Part shown: positions 31,797 through 42,400 of the stretch, in pieces
Numbering within the stretch: position 1 is the stretch's first letter
Layout of the letters: the number at the start of each line of letters is the position of its first letter
Assembly: GCA_022511185.1 (NCBI GenBank)
Contig: JAFLSA010000002.1
Coordinates: forward strand, 1-62,604
Direction: 5' to 3'
Source: Eubacterium sp.
GTDB taxonomy: Bacteria > Bacillota > Clostridia > Oscillospirales > Acutalibacteraceae
Length of the DNA: 62,604 nt
Program-made: the position numbers and the translations under genes
Notes under the pieces: generated by a model
What the model was told of the DNA's origin: nothing
Seen by the model: the letters and a program-made list of their open reading frames with translations, nothing else
Databases searched by the model: none

Positions 31797-33362
31797 ATGA
31801 AAGAAAAAGAAAAATCCACGTTCAGGAAAATTGAATATCATAAAAAGGAAAGCTTTTATCTGATAGTGAGAGGACTTGAGGTTGGTGTTGTCGCTGGTCT
31901 TGTTTCCGTGCTTTACAGATTCATTCTGAAAAATGCGGAGTCTTTACTGCTAAGAGCCGCTGACTTTGCTAAGGAAAGCACGTTAAAATGTGTAGTCTGG
32001 TTTATAATTCTTGCGCTAATGGGGCTCGCAGTTACAAAAATTGTCAAATGGGAGCCTATGTCCTCAGGAAGCGGTATACCACAGGTTAACGGTGAAATCA
32101 AGGGTAATCTTTCTCAAAGCTGGTGGAGAGTTATCCTTGCCAAGCTCATCGGCGGAACGCTGTCTATTCTCAGCGGACTTTCACTCGGACGTGAGGGTCC
32201 AAGCATTCAGCTTGGCGCAATGGCAGGCAAGGGTACTGCAAAAATCACAAAAGCAGACAAGACAACTGAGCTCAGAATGATTAGCTGTGGAGGCGGTGCA
32301 GGTTTAGCAGCCGCATTCAACGCTCCTCTCGCAGGCGTTATGTTTATGCTTGAGGAAATACACAGAACGATTGACAAAAGCATAATTTGTATGGGCATTG
32401 TCGCCTGCATTACTGCCGATTTTATTTCAAAAATATTTTTCGGACAGGACAACATTTTCACATATGAAACTGCTAATATTCCGCTGAGGTATTACTGGTT
32501 ACTCGTTATTTTAGGCGCACTGCTCGGTCTTTTAGGCTGTGGCTATAACATAATAATGAGCAAGGGGCAGGACTTGTTTAAAAAGCTTACAAAAATACCT
32601 GCCTGGGTAAAAATGATCGTTGTTTTTATTATCAGCGGTGTTGTTGCACTCTTTATCCCTGAGATAACAGGCGGCGGACATGAAATGGTTTTGCTGCTTC
32701 TGAAAAGCAAGCCCGAGCTTTCCGTTCTCATATTTTTACTTGCAGCAAAATTTATATTCTCAGTTATCAGCTTTGGCTCCGGTGCACCCGGTGGAATTTT
32801 CTTCCCGTTGCTGATTCTCGGCACGTATATAGGTGCGATTTTTGCAAATATTGTCATACCTCTTTTCAATCTCAATGAAAATCTCTGGCAGGAATTTGTT
32901 GTCATAGCAATGGCGGGAATATTTGCATCAATAGTTCGTGCACCGCTTACAGGCATTATTCTTGTTTTTGAAATGACAGGTAACCTTGAAAGCCTTCTTC
33001 CGCTTGCAACAGTCAGCCTGATTAGTTATGCTATTGCAAATCTTATCGGTGTTAATCCGATTTATGAAACACTGCTTGAAAAGATTTTAAATTCAGATCC
33101 TAAAAAGCCTGAATTTCATAACGAAGACGAAAAGGTGCTTAAAACATACGTTATCCCTGTTGGAAGTTCGCTCAGAAAAAAGAAGATTATGGATATTGAC
33201 TGGGGTAAGCACTGCCTTGTGGTCAGTGTTGAGCGCAACGACGTATCAATCACACCAAAAGGTGAAACTGTACTTAAAGAGGGTGACGAGCTTGTTATCC
33301 TTGTAAGTCAGAGACGATTTTCAAAAGATAATGAAAGACTTGAAAAAATTATAAACGGGTAA
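31797..33362 (+). CDS. ClC-type chloride/proton antiporter with RCK_C domain
   Basis: 521 residues. The membrane part (about 20-430) has the three anion-pore motifs: GSGIPQVNG, GREGPSIQLG with the gating Glu, and GSGAPGGIFFPL. MLEEIHR provides the internal proton-path Glu, so it is probably a Cl-/H+ exchanger rather than a channel. The C-terminus (about 440-520) is a TrkA_C/RCK_C-type regulatory domain (KEGDELVILVSQRR). Such transporters help with acid stress. No good ribosome site is seen before the ATG. GH30 and PHP genes follow at 5 and 12 nt, forming an operon. Confidence 0.93.
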   Translation: MKEKEKSTFRKIEYHKKESFYLIVRGLEVGVVAGLVSVLYRFILKNAESLLLRAADFAKESTLKCVVWFIILALMGLAVTKIVKWEPMSSGSGIPQVNGEIKGNLSQSWWRVILAKLIGGTLSILSGLSLGREGPSIQLGAMAGKGTAKITKADKTTELRMISCGGGAGLAAAFNAPLAGVMFMLEEIHRTIDKSIICMGIVACITADFISKIFFGQDNIFTYETANIPLRYYWLLVILGALLGLLGCGYNIIMSKGQDLFKKLTKIPAWVKMIVVFIISGVVALFIPEITGGGHEMVLLLLKSKPELSVLIFLLAAKFIFSVISFGSGAPGGIFFPLLILGTYIGAIFANIVIPLFNLNENLWQEFVVIAMAGIFASIVRAPLTGIILVFEMTGNLESLLPLATVSLISYAIANLIGVNPIYETLLEKILNSDPKKPEFHNEDEKVLKTYVIPVGSSLRKKKIMDIDWGKHCLVVSVERNDVSITPKGETVLKEGDELVILVSQRRFSKDNERLEKIING

Positions 33363-33367
33363 AATTT

Positions 33368-34717
33368 ATGAAAATTTATTTATCAAAAGCAAAGAAGATT
33401 AAAAAGCTGAAGGGCTTTGGCGCATCTGCCTGCTGGTGGAGTCCGCAGGTTAAGGACGAAAAAACCGCCGATGAGGTGGCAGAGCTTCTTTACGGCGACA
33501 GCGGACTTAAAATGAATATCTACCGCTACAACGTCGGCGGTGGTTATGAGGACGATAATCTGCGTATGGCTAACCCTTGGCGTAAGGTCGAATCCTTTAT
33601 GGAAAAGGACGGTACATACAATTGGGACAAGGACAAATACGCCGTCAACGTTATGAAAAAGTCGTTTGAAAAAGGCAATGTTGACACGCTGATTTTCTTT
33701 GTCAATTCACCACATTTTACTCATACAGTATCGGGTCAGACAAGCGGTGGCTTTACCGAGCATTTTTCAAATCTTGCAAAGGATAAATATGAAGCCTTTG
33801 CAAAATATCTGATTGATATTGCAGAGCATTTTATCAAAGAGGGATATCCTGTTAAATACATCAGCCCTATCAACGAGCCGCAATGGAAATGGGGCGGAGA
33901 CCACGTCTGGCAGGAGGGTTGCCACTACGAGCCTGAAGAGGTCAGGGACTGCTTTTTAGTTTTTGCAAAAGAGCTTGAAAGGCGCAAATCCCCTCTTCTT
34001 CTTTACGGGCCTGAAAGCGGAAGTATTACGGAGTACACAAGAGAGTATTACGAGCTTCTGTCAGCAGAGCCTCTCATTATGAAATATCTCGACGTGTTTG
34101 CCTACCATTCCTACCATTCTGATAACAATGTTGAAAATAAAATAGAAATGGGCAAATGGGCAAAGAAAAACGTTAAAACTCCACGCTTTGATATGAGTGA
34201 ATGGTGCGAGCTTCCTTGTAAGCATGATACGAAATCAATCGAAAGCACATTGATTATGACAAGGATAATCGGCGAGGACCTTATTTATTCAGGAGCGGAC
34301 AGCTGGACTGCCTGGGTAGGCACTAATCAGTGGGACGGAGCAATGCGCGACGGCAAGTGCTACAGCGACGGACTGCTTGTGGCTAAGGACGATTTTTCAC
34401 AGTATTATATCGCAATGCGTTACTACGCATTGGCTCATTATTCAAAATATATTCCGCTTGACAGCGTGAGCCTTGACATAGGATATCATACGTCAAGAGG
34501 ACTTTCGGTATTTGCATTTCAGGCACCTGATAAGAGCAAAATTCTTGTCATTGCAAATTACAGCAATTCAAAGAGAGTCATTGAGCCTGATATAAAATTC
34601 AGCACTGCTCAGATGATAACGACAACGCAAGACGAGCAGTTAAAATCACAAATCACAGCAGATAAAAAAATAACAGTTGCACCAATGAGTGTTGCAACTA
34701 TTATATTGGAATTATAA
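33368..34717 (+). CDS. Glycoside hydrolase family 30
   Basis: 449 residues. A (beta/alpha)8 retaining glycosidase with its side beta-sandwich. The first motif is KGFGASACWW (about 15-24), the acid/base is Glu170 (SPINEPQW) and the nucleophile Glu278 (DMSEWCEL). GH30 members act on xylan, beta-1,6-linked glucan or galactan, or glucosyl lipids; the substrate cannot be told here. No signal peptide, so it should act on imported oligosaccharides. Starts 5 nt after the ClC gene and 12 nt before the PHP gene. Confidence 0.9.
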   Translation: MKIYLSKAKKIKKLKGFGASACWWSPQVKDEKTADEVAELLYGDSGLKMNIYRYNVGGGYEDDNLRMANPWRKVESFMEKDGTYNWDKDKYAVNVMKKSFEKGNVDTLIFFVNSPHFTHTVSGQTSGGFTEHFSNLAKDKYEAFAKYLIDIAEHFIKEGYPVKYISPINEPQWKWGGDHVWQEGCHYEPEEVRDCFLVFAKELERRKSPLLLYGPESGSITEYTREYYELLSAEPLIMKYLDVFAYHSYHSDNNVENKIEMGKWAKKNVKTPRFDMSEWCELPCKHDTKSIESTLIMTRIIGEDLIYSGADSWTAWVGTNQWDGAMRDGKCYSDGLLVAKDDFSQYYIAMRYYALAHYSKYIPLDSVSLDIGYHTSRGLSVFAFQAPDKSKILVIANYSNSKRVIEPDIKFSTAQMITTTQDEQLKSQITADKKITVAPMSVATIILEL

Positions 34718-34729
34718 TGAGGTGAAAAT

Positions 34730-35719
34730 ATGGAAGAAAGACAATGGTATAAGGGCGACACACACCTTCACACAACTAACAGCGACGGCGTACTCACGAA
34801 AGGACAACTCGTTGAAGCCTGCAAGAAAAAGGGTCTTGATTTTATGATAATCACAGACCACAATTTTAACTCTGTTGAAAAGAGCTATTTTGACGGTGAT
34901 ATGCTTATCATACAGGGTCAGGAAATTACAGGCGAGCCGGGTCACGTAAACGTATGGGGAAAGAAAGTACCCGTTGACCCTCCGTACGTGCTTGATACTG
35001 CCGAGGATTACGAAAAGATTTTGGATTTGTGCAAAAAAGAGGGCGCAACCATATCTGTTAATCATCCGTTTTGTACTCAATGCGGTTTTCATCTTGATCT
35101 GGAGGCGTACCCGTTTGACTGCGTGGAGGTATGGAATACTATCCAGCACAGCGATAATATGAAAAACCGTGACTGGTGGGTTGCTCAGCTCCTTAAGGGC
35201 AACAGGATACCTGCTATCGGCGGCTCTGATTTTCATAAGGAATATGTTAATGTGCTTTCACTGCTCGCAAGCCCTACAACGTATGTTAACGCAAAGAGCA
35301 AGTCTGAGGAGGATATACTCGAGGCTATGCGTGAGGGCAGATGCATTGTTACTAACTCACCAAACTCGACGACAATATTCCTTCACTGCGGTAATGCAGA
35401 AATCGGAGATACTGTCAGCCTTTCCGATAATCAGAAGCTTGAAATCAAGGTATCTGATTTCAAAAAGGGTCATACGCTCAGAGTTTATAACAACGAAAAA
35501 CTCATTTTTGAAACGACTGCTCAAAAGACATCAGAGGCTTACTTAACCGCAATTGATATCGAGGAAGAAGGCTTTGTAAGAGCTGAGATTACATACAAAT
35601 TCTCTCCTGCTCTTGAAAAGCTTTATACAGTAGTTGAAAGCAAATTCTTAAAAGGTGCCGGCGGAGAAGTGCCCGAATTCATCTGGGCATTTACAAATCC
35701 AATCTGGATTGAGAAATAG
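34730..35719 (+). CDS. PHP-domain phosphoesterase
   Basis: 329 residues. The PHP metal site is seen in GDTHLHTTNSDGVLT (about 7-21), IITDHNF (about 42-48), NHPFCTQ and GGSDFHKE (about 163-170). The C-terminal ~110 residues are a beta-rich domain. PHP enzymes hydrolyse phosphoesters such as histidinol phosphate or nucleoside bisphosphates; this CehA/McbA-like form is not assigned a substrate. Last gene of the ClC-GH30-PHP operon, with a terminator behind it. Confidence 0.85.
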   Translation: MEERQWYKGDTHLHTTNSDGVLTKGQLVEACKKKGLDFMIITDHNFNSVEKSYFDGDMLIIQGQEITGEPGHVNVWGKKVPVDPPYVLDTAEDYEKILDLCKKEGATISVNHPFCTQCGFHLDLEAYPFDCVEVWNTIQHSDNMKNRDWWVAQLLKGNRIPAIGGSDFHKEYVNVLSLLASPTTYVNAKSKSEEDILEAMREGRCIVTNSPNSTTIFLHCGNAEIGDTVSLSDNQKLEIKVSDFKKGHTLRVYNNEKLIFETTAQKTSEAYLTAIDIEEEGFVRAEITYKFSPALEKLYTVVESKFLKGAGGEVPEFIWAFTNPIWIEK

Positions 35720-35727
35720 GATATAAA

Positions 35728-35764
35728 AAATCCGATAGGTTTAAGGAAACCTATCGGATTTTTA
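35728..35764. terminator. Bidirectional terminator (PHP gene and htpG)
   Basis: A perfect 15-bp stem (35,728-35,742 with 35,747-35,761), GG-containing loop, A and T runs on either side. Confidence 0.92.
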
Positions 35765-35773
35765 TTGTTTTTA

Positions 35774-37654
35774 TCACATAAGCTCTGCTATTGTGTCTGA
35801 AAACTCTGTCGGGTTTGCAAGGTCAAGTCCTGCAATCAGTCTTGCAGATGCGTAAAGGAGCTTTGTATATTTCACAACTGTTTCATCATCAGACTTTGCA
35901 AGCTTTTCTGCAACAGGGTGATTTGAGTTAATCTCAAGAACAAGCTGTGCTTTTACTCCCTGATTTGCACCTGGCATTGAACTGAGCACTTTTTCCATTT
36001 CAAGTGAAACGTAGCCCTCTGCAGTAAGGCTGACAGGATGCGTTCCGAGTTTATTGGAAAACTTAACTGCAGTAACCTGACCGTCAAGTGCATTTTTCAT
36101 TTTTTCAAGGAGATCCTTTTCTTCCTCATTCTTCTTGTTGATTGCCTCTTTTTCTGCCTCTGTGCTCAGGTCAAGGTCATCCTTACAGATATTTGCAAAA
36201 TGCTTGCCGTCATATTCCATAAGCATCTGGATTGCAAATTCGTCAACCTCGTCAGTAAAGTAAAGCACCTCATAGCCCTTTTCCTTTACTGCATCGATTT
36301 GAGGAAGAAGTGAAATTTTTTCAGCGTTCTCACCGCAGGCATAGTAGATTGACTCCTGAGAATCAGCCATTCTGCCAACGTATTCCTTAAGCGTTGTGTA
36401 GCCATCACCGTTTGACGACTCAAAAAGGAGTAAATCCTTTAAGCTGTCCTTTTCCATACCGTAGTTTGCGTACACGCCGTATTTAAGCTGTAAGCCGAAG
36501 GACTTAAAGAATTTTTCGTATTTTTCACGGTCATTTTTGAGCATTTTTGTAAGCTCATTTTTAATTTTCTTGTCAATTGCCTTTGCAATTATTTTAAGCT
36601 GATGATCGTGCTGAAGCATCTCACGGCTGATATTCAGGCTAAGGTCGGCACTGTCAACAAGTCCCTTAACAAAGCTGAAATAATCGGGAAGAAGGTCAGC
36701 GCACTTGTCCATTATAAGAACGCCGTTTGAATAAAGCTGTAAGCCCTTTTCATATTCCTTGGTGTAAAAATCATACGGCGGATTTTCAGGAATAAACATC
36801 AGCGCATCAAAGGTTGCCTGTCCTTCTGTCTTTGAATGAATAACGCAAAGCGGATCTGTGTAATCCATAAACTTGCTCTTGTAAAACTCGTTATAATCCT
36901 CCGCCTTGATCTCGCTCTTTGATTTTCTCCAGATCGGCACCATAGAGTTGAGCGTTTCAACATTAAGCTCTGTGATGTACTCTCCCTCTTTTTCAGGGTC
37001 GGGCACCTGATGGCTCATTTCCATAACAATCGGGTAGCGGATATAGTCGCTGTATTTCTTAACAAGCTCGTCGATTTTGTACGCTTCAAGATACTGAGAG
37101 TAGTTTTCGTTTTCATTATCCTCTTTGATATAGAGAATGATGACCGTGCCGGCATCCTCTTTTTCACATTCCTCTACGGTGTAGCCGTCTGCACCTGTTG
37201 ATGTCCATTTATGGGCAACATTCTCACCAAATGCTTTAGAAATAACCTCAACCTTATCAGCCACCATAAAGGAGGAATAAAAGCCGACGCCGAACTGACC
37301 GATAACTGAAATATCCTGCGCGTTCTCGTTATCTGCATTTTCATTTTTAAAATTGAGAGAACCGCTTTTTGCAATCGTGCCAAGATTATTTTCAAGCTCT
37401 TCGGCAGTCATACCGATACCGTTGTCTGATAATGTGAATGTACGGTTTTCCTTATCAATTTCAATCTCGATTTTAAAATCATCTCTTGCAAGCCCAACGG
37501 CATTATCCGTCAGCGACTTGAAATAAAGCTTGTCTATTGCGTCAGAAGCATTTGAAATAAGCTCTCTAAGGAATATCTCTTTATGTGTATAAATTGAATT
37601 GATCATCATATCAAGGAGCTTTTTTGACTCCGCTTTAAACTGCTTTTTTCTCAC
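35774..37654 (-). CDS. htpG: Heat-shock chaperone Hsp90
   Basis: 626 residues. HtpG is the bacterial Hsp90, an ATP-driven chaperone. The GHKL ATP site is seen in LISNASDAIDKL, DNGIGMT and GQFGVGFYSSFMVAD. Middle and C-terminal dimer domains follow, length normal. The GTG at 37,654 is chosen because AAAGGA lies eight bases upstream; an in-frame ATG at 37,663 is inside that site. A CIRCE operator and a sigma-A promoter are directly upstream, so HrcA control is expected. Confidence 0.96.
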   Translation of the reverse strand: MRKKQFKAESKKLLDMMINSIYTHKEIFLRELISNASDAIDKLYFKSLTDNAVGLARDDFKIEIEIDKENRTFTLSDNGIGMTAEELENNLGTIAKSGSLNFKNENADNENAQDISVIGQFGVGFYSSFMVADKVEVISKAFGENVAHKWTSTGADGYTVEECEKEDAGTVIILYIKEDNENENYSQYLEAYKIDELVKKYSDYIRYPIVMEMSHQVPDPEKEGEYITELNVETLNSMVPIWRKSKSEIKAEDYNEFYKSKFMDYTDPLCVIHSKTEGQATFDALMFIPENPPYDFYTKEYEKGLQLYSNGVLIMDKCADLLPDYFSFVKGLVDSADLSLNISREMLQHDHQLKIIAKAIDKKIKNELTKMLKNDREKYEKFFKSFGLQLKYGVYANYGMEKDSLKDLLLFESSNGDGYTTLKEYVGRMADSQESIYYACGENAEKISLLPQIDAVKEKGYEVLYFTDEVDEFAIQMLMEYDGKHFANICKDDLDLSTEAEKEAINKKNEEEKDLLEKMKNALDGQVTAVKFSNKLGTHPVSLTAEGYVSLEMEKVLSSMPGANQGVKAQLVLEINSNHPVAEKLAKSDDETVVKYTKLLYASARLIAGLDLANPTEFSDTIAELM

Positions 37655-37679
37655 AAATATCATCCTTTACTTTAAGTTG

Positions 37680-37706
37680 TTAGCACTCTTGCTGTTTGAG
37701 TGCTAA
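37680..37706 (-). promoter_or_regulatory. CIRCE operator (HrcA site)
   Basis: TTAGCACTC-N9-GAGTGCTAA, a perfect match to the CIRCE consensus, 25 nt before the htpG start and just downstream of the promoter. Confidence 0.97.
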
Positions 37707-37710
37707 TTTA

Positions 37711-37738
37711 ATTATATCCTTTATTTCCCAAATGTCAA
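37711..37738 (-). promoter_or_regulatory. htpG promoter
   Basis: On the minus strand TTGACA (37,738-37,733), a 16-nt spacer and TATAAT (37,716-37,711), next to CIRCE. Confidence 0.88.
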
Positions 37739-37822
37739 GACTAAAATAATTATGTATTAGACTAAAGCCAATTGACTTTTATATCATTTTAGATTACTAT
37801 TTTAGTTAAGGGGGAATTATTT

Positions 37823-38827
37823 ATGGAAACTAAAACTAAAACTAAAAAGAAAAAAGGCTTAAAGGCACTTGCAATTATAGTTGCTGTTGTTATCGTACTC
37901 GGCGTGCTCATAAACGTTGCAGGCTTTTATAAATCAAATCCTGATAAAATCAAAACCTATGACACGACCAATCCTTACATATTGGAAAAAACGGATATTT
38001 CAGGCCACAGGAGCGGCGGCGGTATCGCGCCTGAGGAAACTATGATGGCGTTCAAAAACTGCGCTGAAAACGATAATTTTTCCATTGACGTTTTTGAATT
38101 TGATTTGCATATTACGAGTGACGACGTGCTTGTCCTTCTCCACGATGACACGCTTGACAGGACCTCAAACAGCGAGGAAATTTTTGGCGAAAAGGACGTG
38201 CGCCCCGAAAACAAAACATACGAGGAATTGAGAACACTCAATATGGGGGCGAAGTTTAAAAACGAGCAGGGCGAAATGCCGTATGCCGACATTGCAAATG
38301 ATGAAGTCCCCGATGATTTGAAGATTTTAAGAATCGAGGACGTGCTCGATTATCTCACTTCCGTAGGTGATTACAAGTTTATCATTGAAATTAAAAACAG
38401 TGACGAGCTTGGCAAAAAGGGTGTTGACATTCTTCATCAGATTTTGCTTGATAAGGGTCTTATTGACAGGGTTATTTTCGGCACATTTCACGGTGAGGTC
38501 AGCGAATACGTTGACGAGAATTACCCTGATATGACAAGAAGCACGGGAATTATTGAGGTGCTTAAATTCTGGTGGGCAGCGATTACCGACAGCGATTCAT
38601 ACGAGCCGCCGTGTAAGGTTTTGCAGATACCGTACGGCAAGCCATTCCAGTATTTCGGCTTGAACACCGCCACAGCAACAGTTATCAACTATGCTCACAA
38701 GCACGATATGGCAATCCAGTACTGGACGATAAATGATGAGGACGATATGGAATATCTCATCAGTGTTGGCGCAGACTGTATTATGACAGATTATCCAGAC
38801 GTGCTCTATAACGTGATGAATAAGTAG
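37823..38827 (+). CDS. Membrane-anchored glycerophosphodiester phosphodiesterase
   Basis: 334 residues. One N-terminal membrane segment (about 14-34) behind a Lys/Thr-rich start anchors the protein with its enzyme domain outside. The GDPD domain has GHRSGGGIAPEETMMAF (catalytic His, then Glu), FEFDLHITSDDVLVLLHD (metal ligands and second His) and a late YWTINDEDDMEYL. These enzymes release glycerol phosphate from lipid or teichoic acid fragments. GGGGG-type ribosome site upstream. A YcxB-like gene follows after 9 nt. Confidence 0.9.
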   Translation: METKTKTKKKKGLKALAIIVAVVIVLGVLINVAGFYKSNPDKIKTYDTTNPYILEKTDISGHRSGGGIAPEETMMAFKNCAENDNFSIDVFEFDLHITSDDVLVLLHDDTLDRTSNSEEIFGEKDVRPENKTYEELRTLNMGAKFKNEQGEMPYADIANDEVPDDLKILRIEDVLDYLTSVGDYKFIIEIKNSDELGKKGVDILHQILLDKGLIDRVIFGTFHGEVSEYVDENYPDMTRSTGIIEVLKFWWAAITDSDSYEPPCKVLQIPYGKPFQYFGLNTATATVINYAHKHDMAIQYWTINDEDDMEYLISVGADCIMTDYPDVLYNVMNK

Positions 38828-38836
38828 GTGAAGTTT

Positions 38837-39373
38837 ATGGAAATTAAAGCAAGCTCAAAAATGGATTTAGCCTCTTGTAAAGCATTTTTCCAGGCAACAA
38901 ACAGTGCATATACAGACAGGCGAATGATTTTCCAAGGTGTTTGGGCTGTTATAACAGAGCTTTTGTTATTAGTCATCTATTTTACTTCGGCTAATATAGA
39001 TAACGAATTAATCAGAAAAGCCGTACTCGCTTTTTTGATTGTTTTGCCGATTCTTCAATTATTTGCCGTGATGATGTACTTTTATTTACCTAAGCAAACG
39101 CACAAAATGCTTGGAGATTATAAAGACGGTATAAACTCTTTTGTATTTAATGAGACTGATTTTACAGAAGTATCAACAATCCCTGACGGACAAAAAAGCA
39201 AAAGCTCGACCGTTAATTACAGCGATGTGTTAAAAACAATTGAAACTGATAAATATATCTTTATTTATATAAATATACGTCAGGCTTATATTGTTGAAAA
39301 AGAAACAATAGATAAAGACAAAATCGGAGATATCAGAGCAAAGCTTTCCGACAAAAAATATATTTTCAAATAA
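38837..39373 (+). CDS. YcxB-like membrane protein
   Basis: 178 residues with two membrane segments (about 35-52 and 58-80) and a C-terminal domain (FVFNETDFTEVS, YSDVLKTIETDKYIFIYI) that matches the layout of YcxB-like proteins, whose function is unknown. The ATG at 38,837 follows AGGTGA that overlaps the stop of the GDPD gene, so the pair is coupled; a GTG at 38,828 lies inside the ribosome site. Confidence 0.7.
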   Translation: MEIKASSKMDLASCKAFFQATNSAYTDRRMIFQGVWAVITELLLLVIYFTSANIDNELIRKAVLAFLIVLPILQLFAVMMYFYLPKQTHKMLGDYKDGINSFVFNETDFTEVSTIPDGQKSKSSTVNYSDVLKTIETDKYIFIYINIRQAYIVEKETIDKDKIGDIRAKLSDKKYIFK

Positions 39374-39451
39374 ATTAACGGGTACTAAAAATCTGAACAG
39401 CTCCAAATTGTGGAGCAGCACAAAAAAGAATGACCATTATAAAAATTACAA

Positions 39452-39485
39452 GGCGCTTGCATAAAATATGCAAGCGCCTTTTTAG
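39452..39485. terminator. Bidirectional terminator
   Basis: A perfect 14-bp stem (39,452-39,465 with 39,469-39,482), AAA loop, T run; shared by the YcxB-like gene and the adhesin gene. Confidence 0.9.
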
Positions 39486-39495
39486 GTTTTATATC

Positions 39496-42400
39496 CTATT
39501 CTTCAGAAGTAGCAGTACCACTGAAATGGTTATTACGATAATATTCACTGCCGAGCCATACCTTGTCATTTCGGTCATGCTCGTAGATGACTGTTTTGTG
39601 TTCATCAATCGGGTCATCGTCATAATACCAAAGGGTGGTATCTGCTTTTTTCAAATCATTCGGGTAAAGTGTCCACTCTTCATCGTCTTTACCATAAGTA
39701 TCTTTGTTGTAATATTTCCATGACCAGTCGGAAACTTCCGTGACTGTGTATTCTCCCGGAGGAAGCTCAATTGTCGTTCCGTTCGGATCACTGCCCTTTA
39801 CAGATACGAAAATGTCCACATCTTTATCACCCAAAGTTTTTCCTGTGATATGGTAAATGAAGCTTTCATTACTCTGAGCACCGTCCTCCCTGACAGTCAG
39901 CAGGGTGTTGCCGGTCGTCAGACGGATAATCTCAACACGGTCATTCGTGTAGCGGTTCATATCCTGCGGATTTGAGTCGACATTTCCACGATGCGCATCG
40001 GAATCTGTAGACGATGTACCAAGGTAGAAGGTAACAGTTTTGTCTTCGGTGTCTTTTGTCGCATCGGCAATAAAGTCTTCGATATTCTCTTTACTGATTT
40101 CAGGAACAGACAAAACTTCTTTTTTACCGTCAACTTCAATCTCCCGCCATTTTATCTCAGGATATTCATTCGTTATATTAAGGCCTCTGAGCACAAGTGG
40201 ATTGAAATACTCAGTTGCATCCTTGAAGCGATTTATATTATCCTCATAATCTATCGTTGAGAAATGAAGGAGTTCACCTAAATCTACCAGTGTAACATCA
40301 TCTAATGAGAATTCATAAGTACCGATAGGAAGCTCAGAGATTGGTACAAGGTCGTCATCATCCAAGTTTTGCTTTTCGACTCCAAAGTATGCCTTGATCT
40401 CTGTTGCCTTTGCGTAGATACTTACGTAACCGTCCGGATCCGCATCGGGATCATTGTTTTCTATCGCCGCGCGCATATCCTCGATCTGCTCTTTGGTATA
40501 ATCGAACTCGAAGGTAAACGCAAATTTATCGCAGTAATCCTCCCACGGCTCGTTGACCTTCTTCTTTTGTTCTTTAATCTTTTCAGCTATATCAGTGTCA
40601 GTAAAGCTGCGTGTGGCATCCGCCGTAAATTCTGTTACAAAATCTCCGCCTTTGCCGAGAGCTTTTGTTGCCTCTTCCAGCTCGCCAATCAGCACCTTCA
40701 TTTCAAGGATAATATCGCCGCTGACCACATCAATAGTATAATCAGAGAAAGCCGTAAGCGTTCTGCCGTTGTTAAGGAACGTTGCATCACCGTAATCGCC
40801 GCTGGTACCGTCATCGGGAACTCCGCCCTCCGGCGTACCGTCCGGATAAATCAACTGTTGATCCTCAGGACAAGCAGGCTTGTAATCACGGTTCCACTGG
40901 TAAACATCTGTAGTTTCCGTAGAGCCATCAGATTTTTTAACTGTCTGCTTTTCATTGATAAGTACATCATTAACATAATGTTCTCTGTCATAGCCGAAAT
41001 CTTCTGTGAATTCTGTTTTATCGCCCACGATTGGAATATATCCGGCAAAAATTCCGTTTCTCAGGCGACCCGGAGTTTCATCGCCGTTTTCGTCTACCTG
41101 TGCAGCAATGATTGCTCCTTCGGGGGTCGTTACAGCAGCTTCGCCTACTGCCGCCCCATTTAAAATTTCCAAGGTATCCCCTACCCTGAGCGGAGTAAAC
41201 TCAACCGTAAGCGAATACATTACATGTTCGGTGTCATTTTTGACAAAGTCCTTGATTGGCTGATCGAAGCCGTAGTCCTTCGGGTCAGGATTAAGCTGTT
41301 CCCATCTAAAGGTCAGAATTCCAACAACGTCCTGTTCGTTTAACTCAGTACCCGTATTGTTATAGATAACTGCCGCTGTACCGTCGGTGTTCAGCTCAAC
41401 TCTTCCCGTCTTATTGTCGTACTTGACCTTCGGCAGATACATATACGGAACGGAAAATTCCTTTTCATATACTTCTTGATTATCGATCTTGAGCCAATCG
41501 GTAAGCAGCTCCAGCAAAGGCATATCCATTTCCGATTTGGCAGTTGAAGTCTTTGCTTTGTCATACCTTTGATAAGCGTATCTCTTCAGGTACTCAAGAT
41601 AATAGGTATCGGTGATATACTGATTCTCAATCTGAGTTAAAAGCTGCCTTGGTGAGATTACTTCGCCCATATATATGACGTCGTTGAGATTGGTCGTATT
41701 TATCGGCAAAAGCTGAACGTTTGCCGTCACTCGAGGGAAGCCCTTAGACGGGTATTCGTCTATTGGGTCATTATAATTGATGACCTGATCACCGTTTACC
41801 ATCCTTTGATTATATTGCTTATACATATCGTCCGTACCGGAGGATATGTAGCTGTCGGATACCTTCATCGTGACTTCAATTTGATCGTCTATATATCTTT
41901 GCTTTACTCGCGCTTGGTCTTCCGGCGAAAGTTGATTCCACTTCGTCGTCGATAATTCTAAATCAACTTCGTATTCCCCTACATAAATATTCTTTTGCGA
42001 ATCCTTAAGCCTGTCGAATTCATCACTGAATTTCTGCCTCATTTCCTTTTCATATGCATCATAAGCTTCCGGTGAAACGTCGGCAGGATGGAACAACCAG
42101 TTCATCTTTTTCTCGTTGCCGTTTGTGAGGATAGCGTTGCCGCCTATGAAGTCGTCCTTGGCGCGCAATATTACCTCAGCGTTCCAAACCGGCAGCAAAG
42201 ACGTTGAGTCGATAGGGGTGGACGGAATGGTCTGATCCAGCCACTCCAGATAATACATATCCTTACCCACGTCATATTTCAGATACGGCGTTCTGGCTTC
42301 CGGTGTTGTATCGCCGGAGAGGTGGAATACATATGGTTTTTCTGTTACAGGATTATTCTTGGTAACGTCAATGATGTCAGACGTGCCGTCAGCGTGAATT

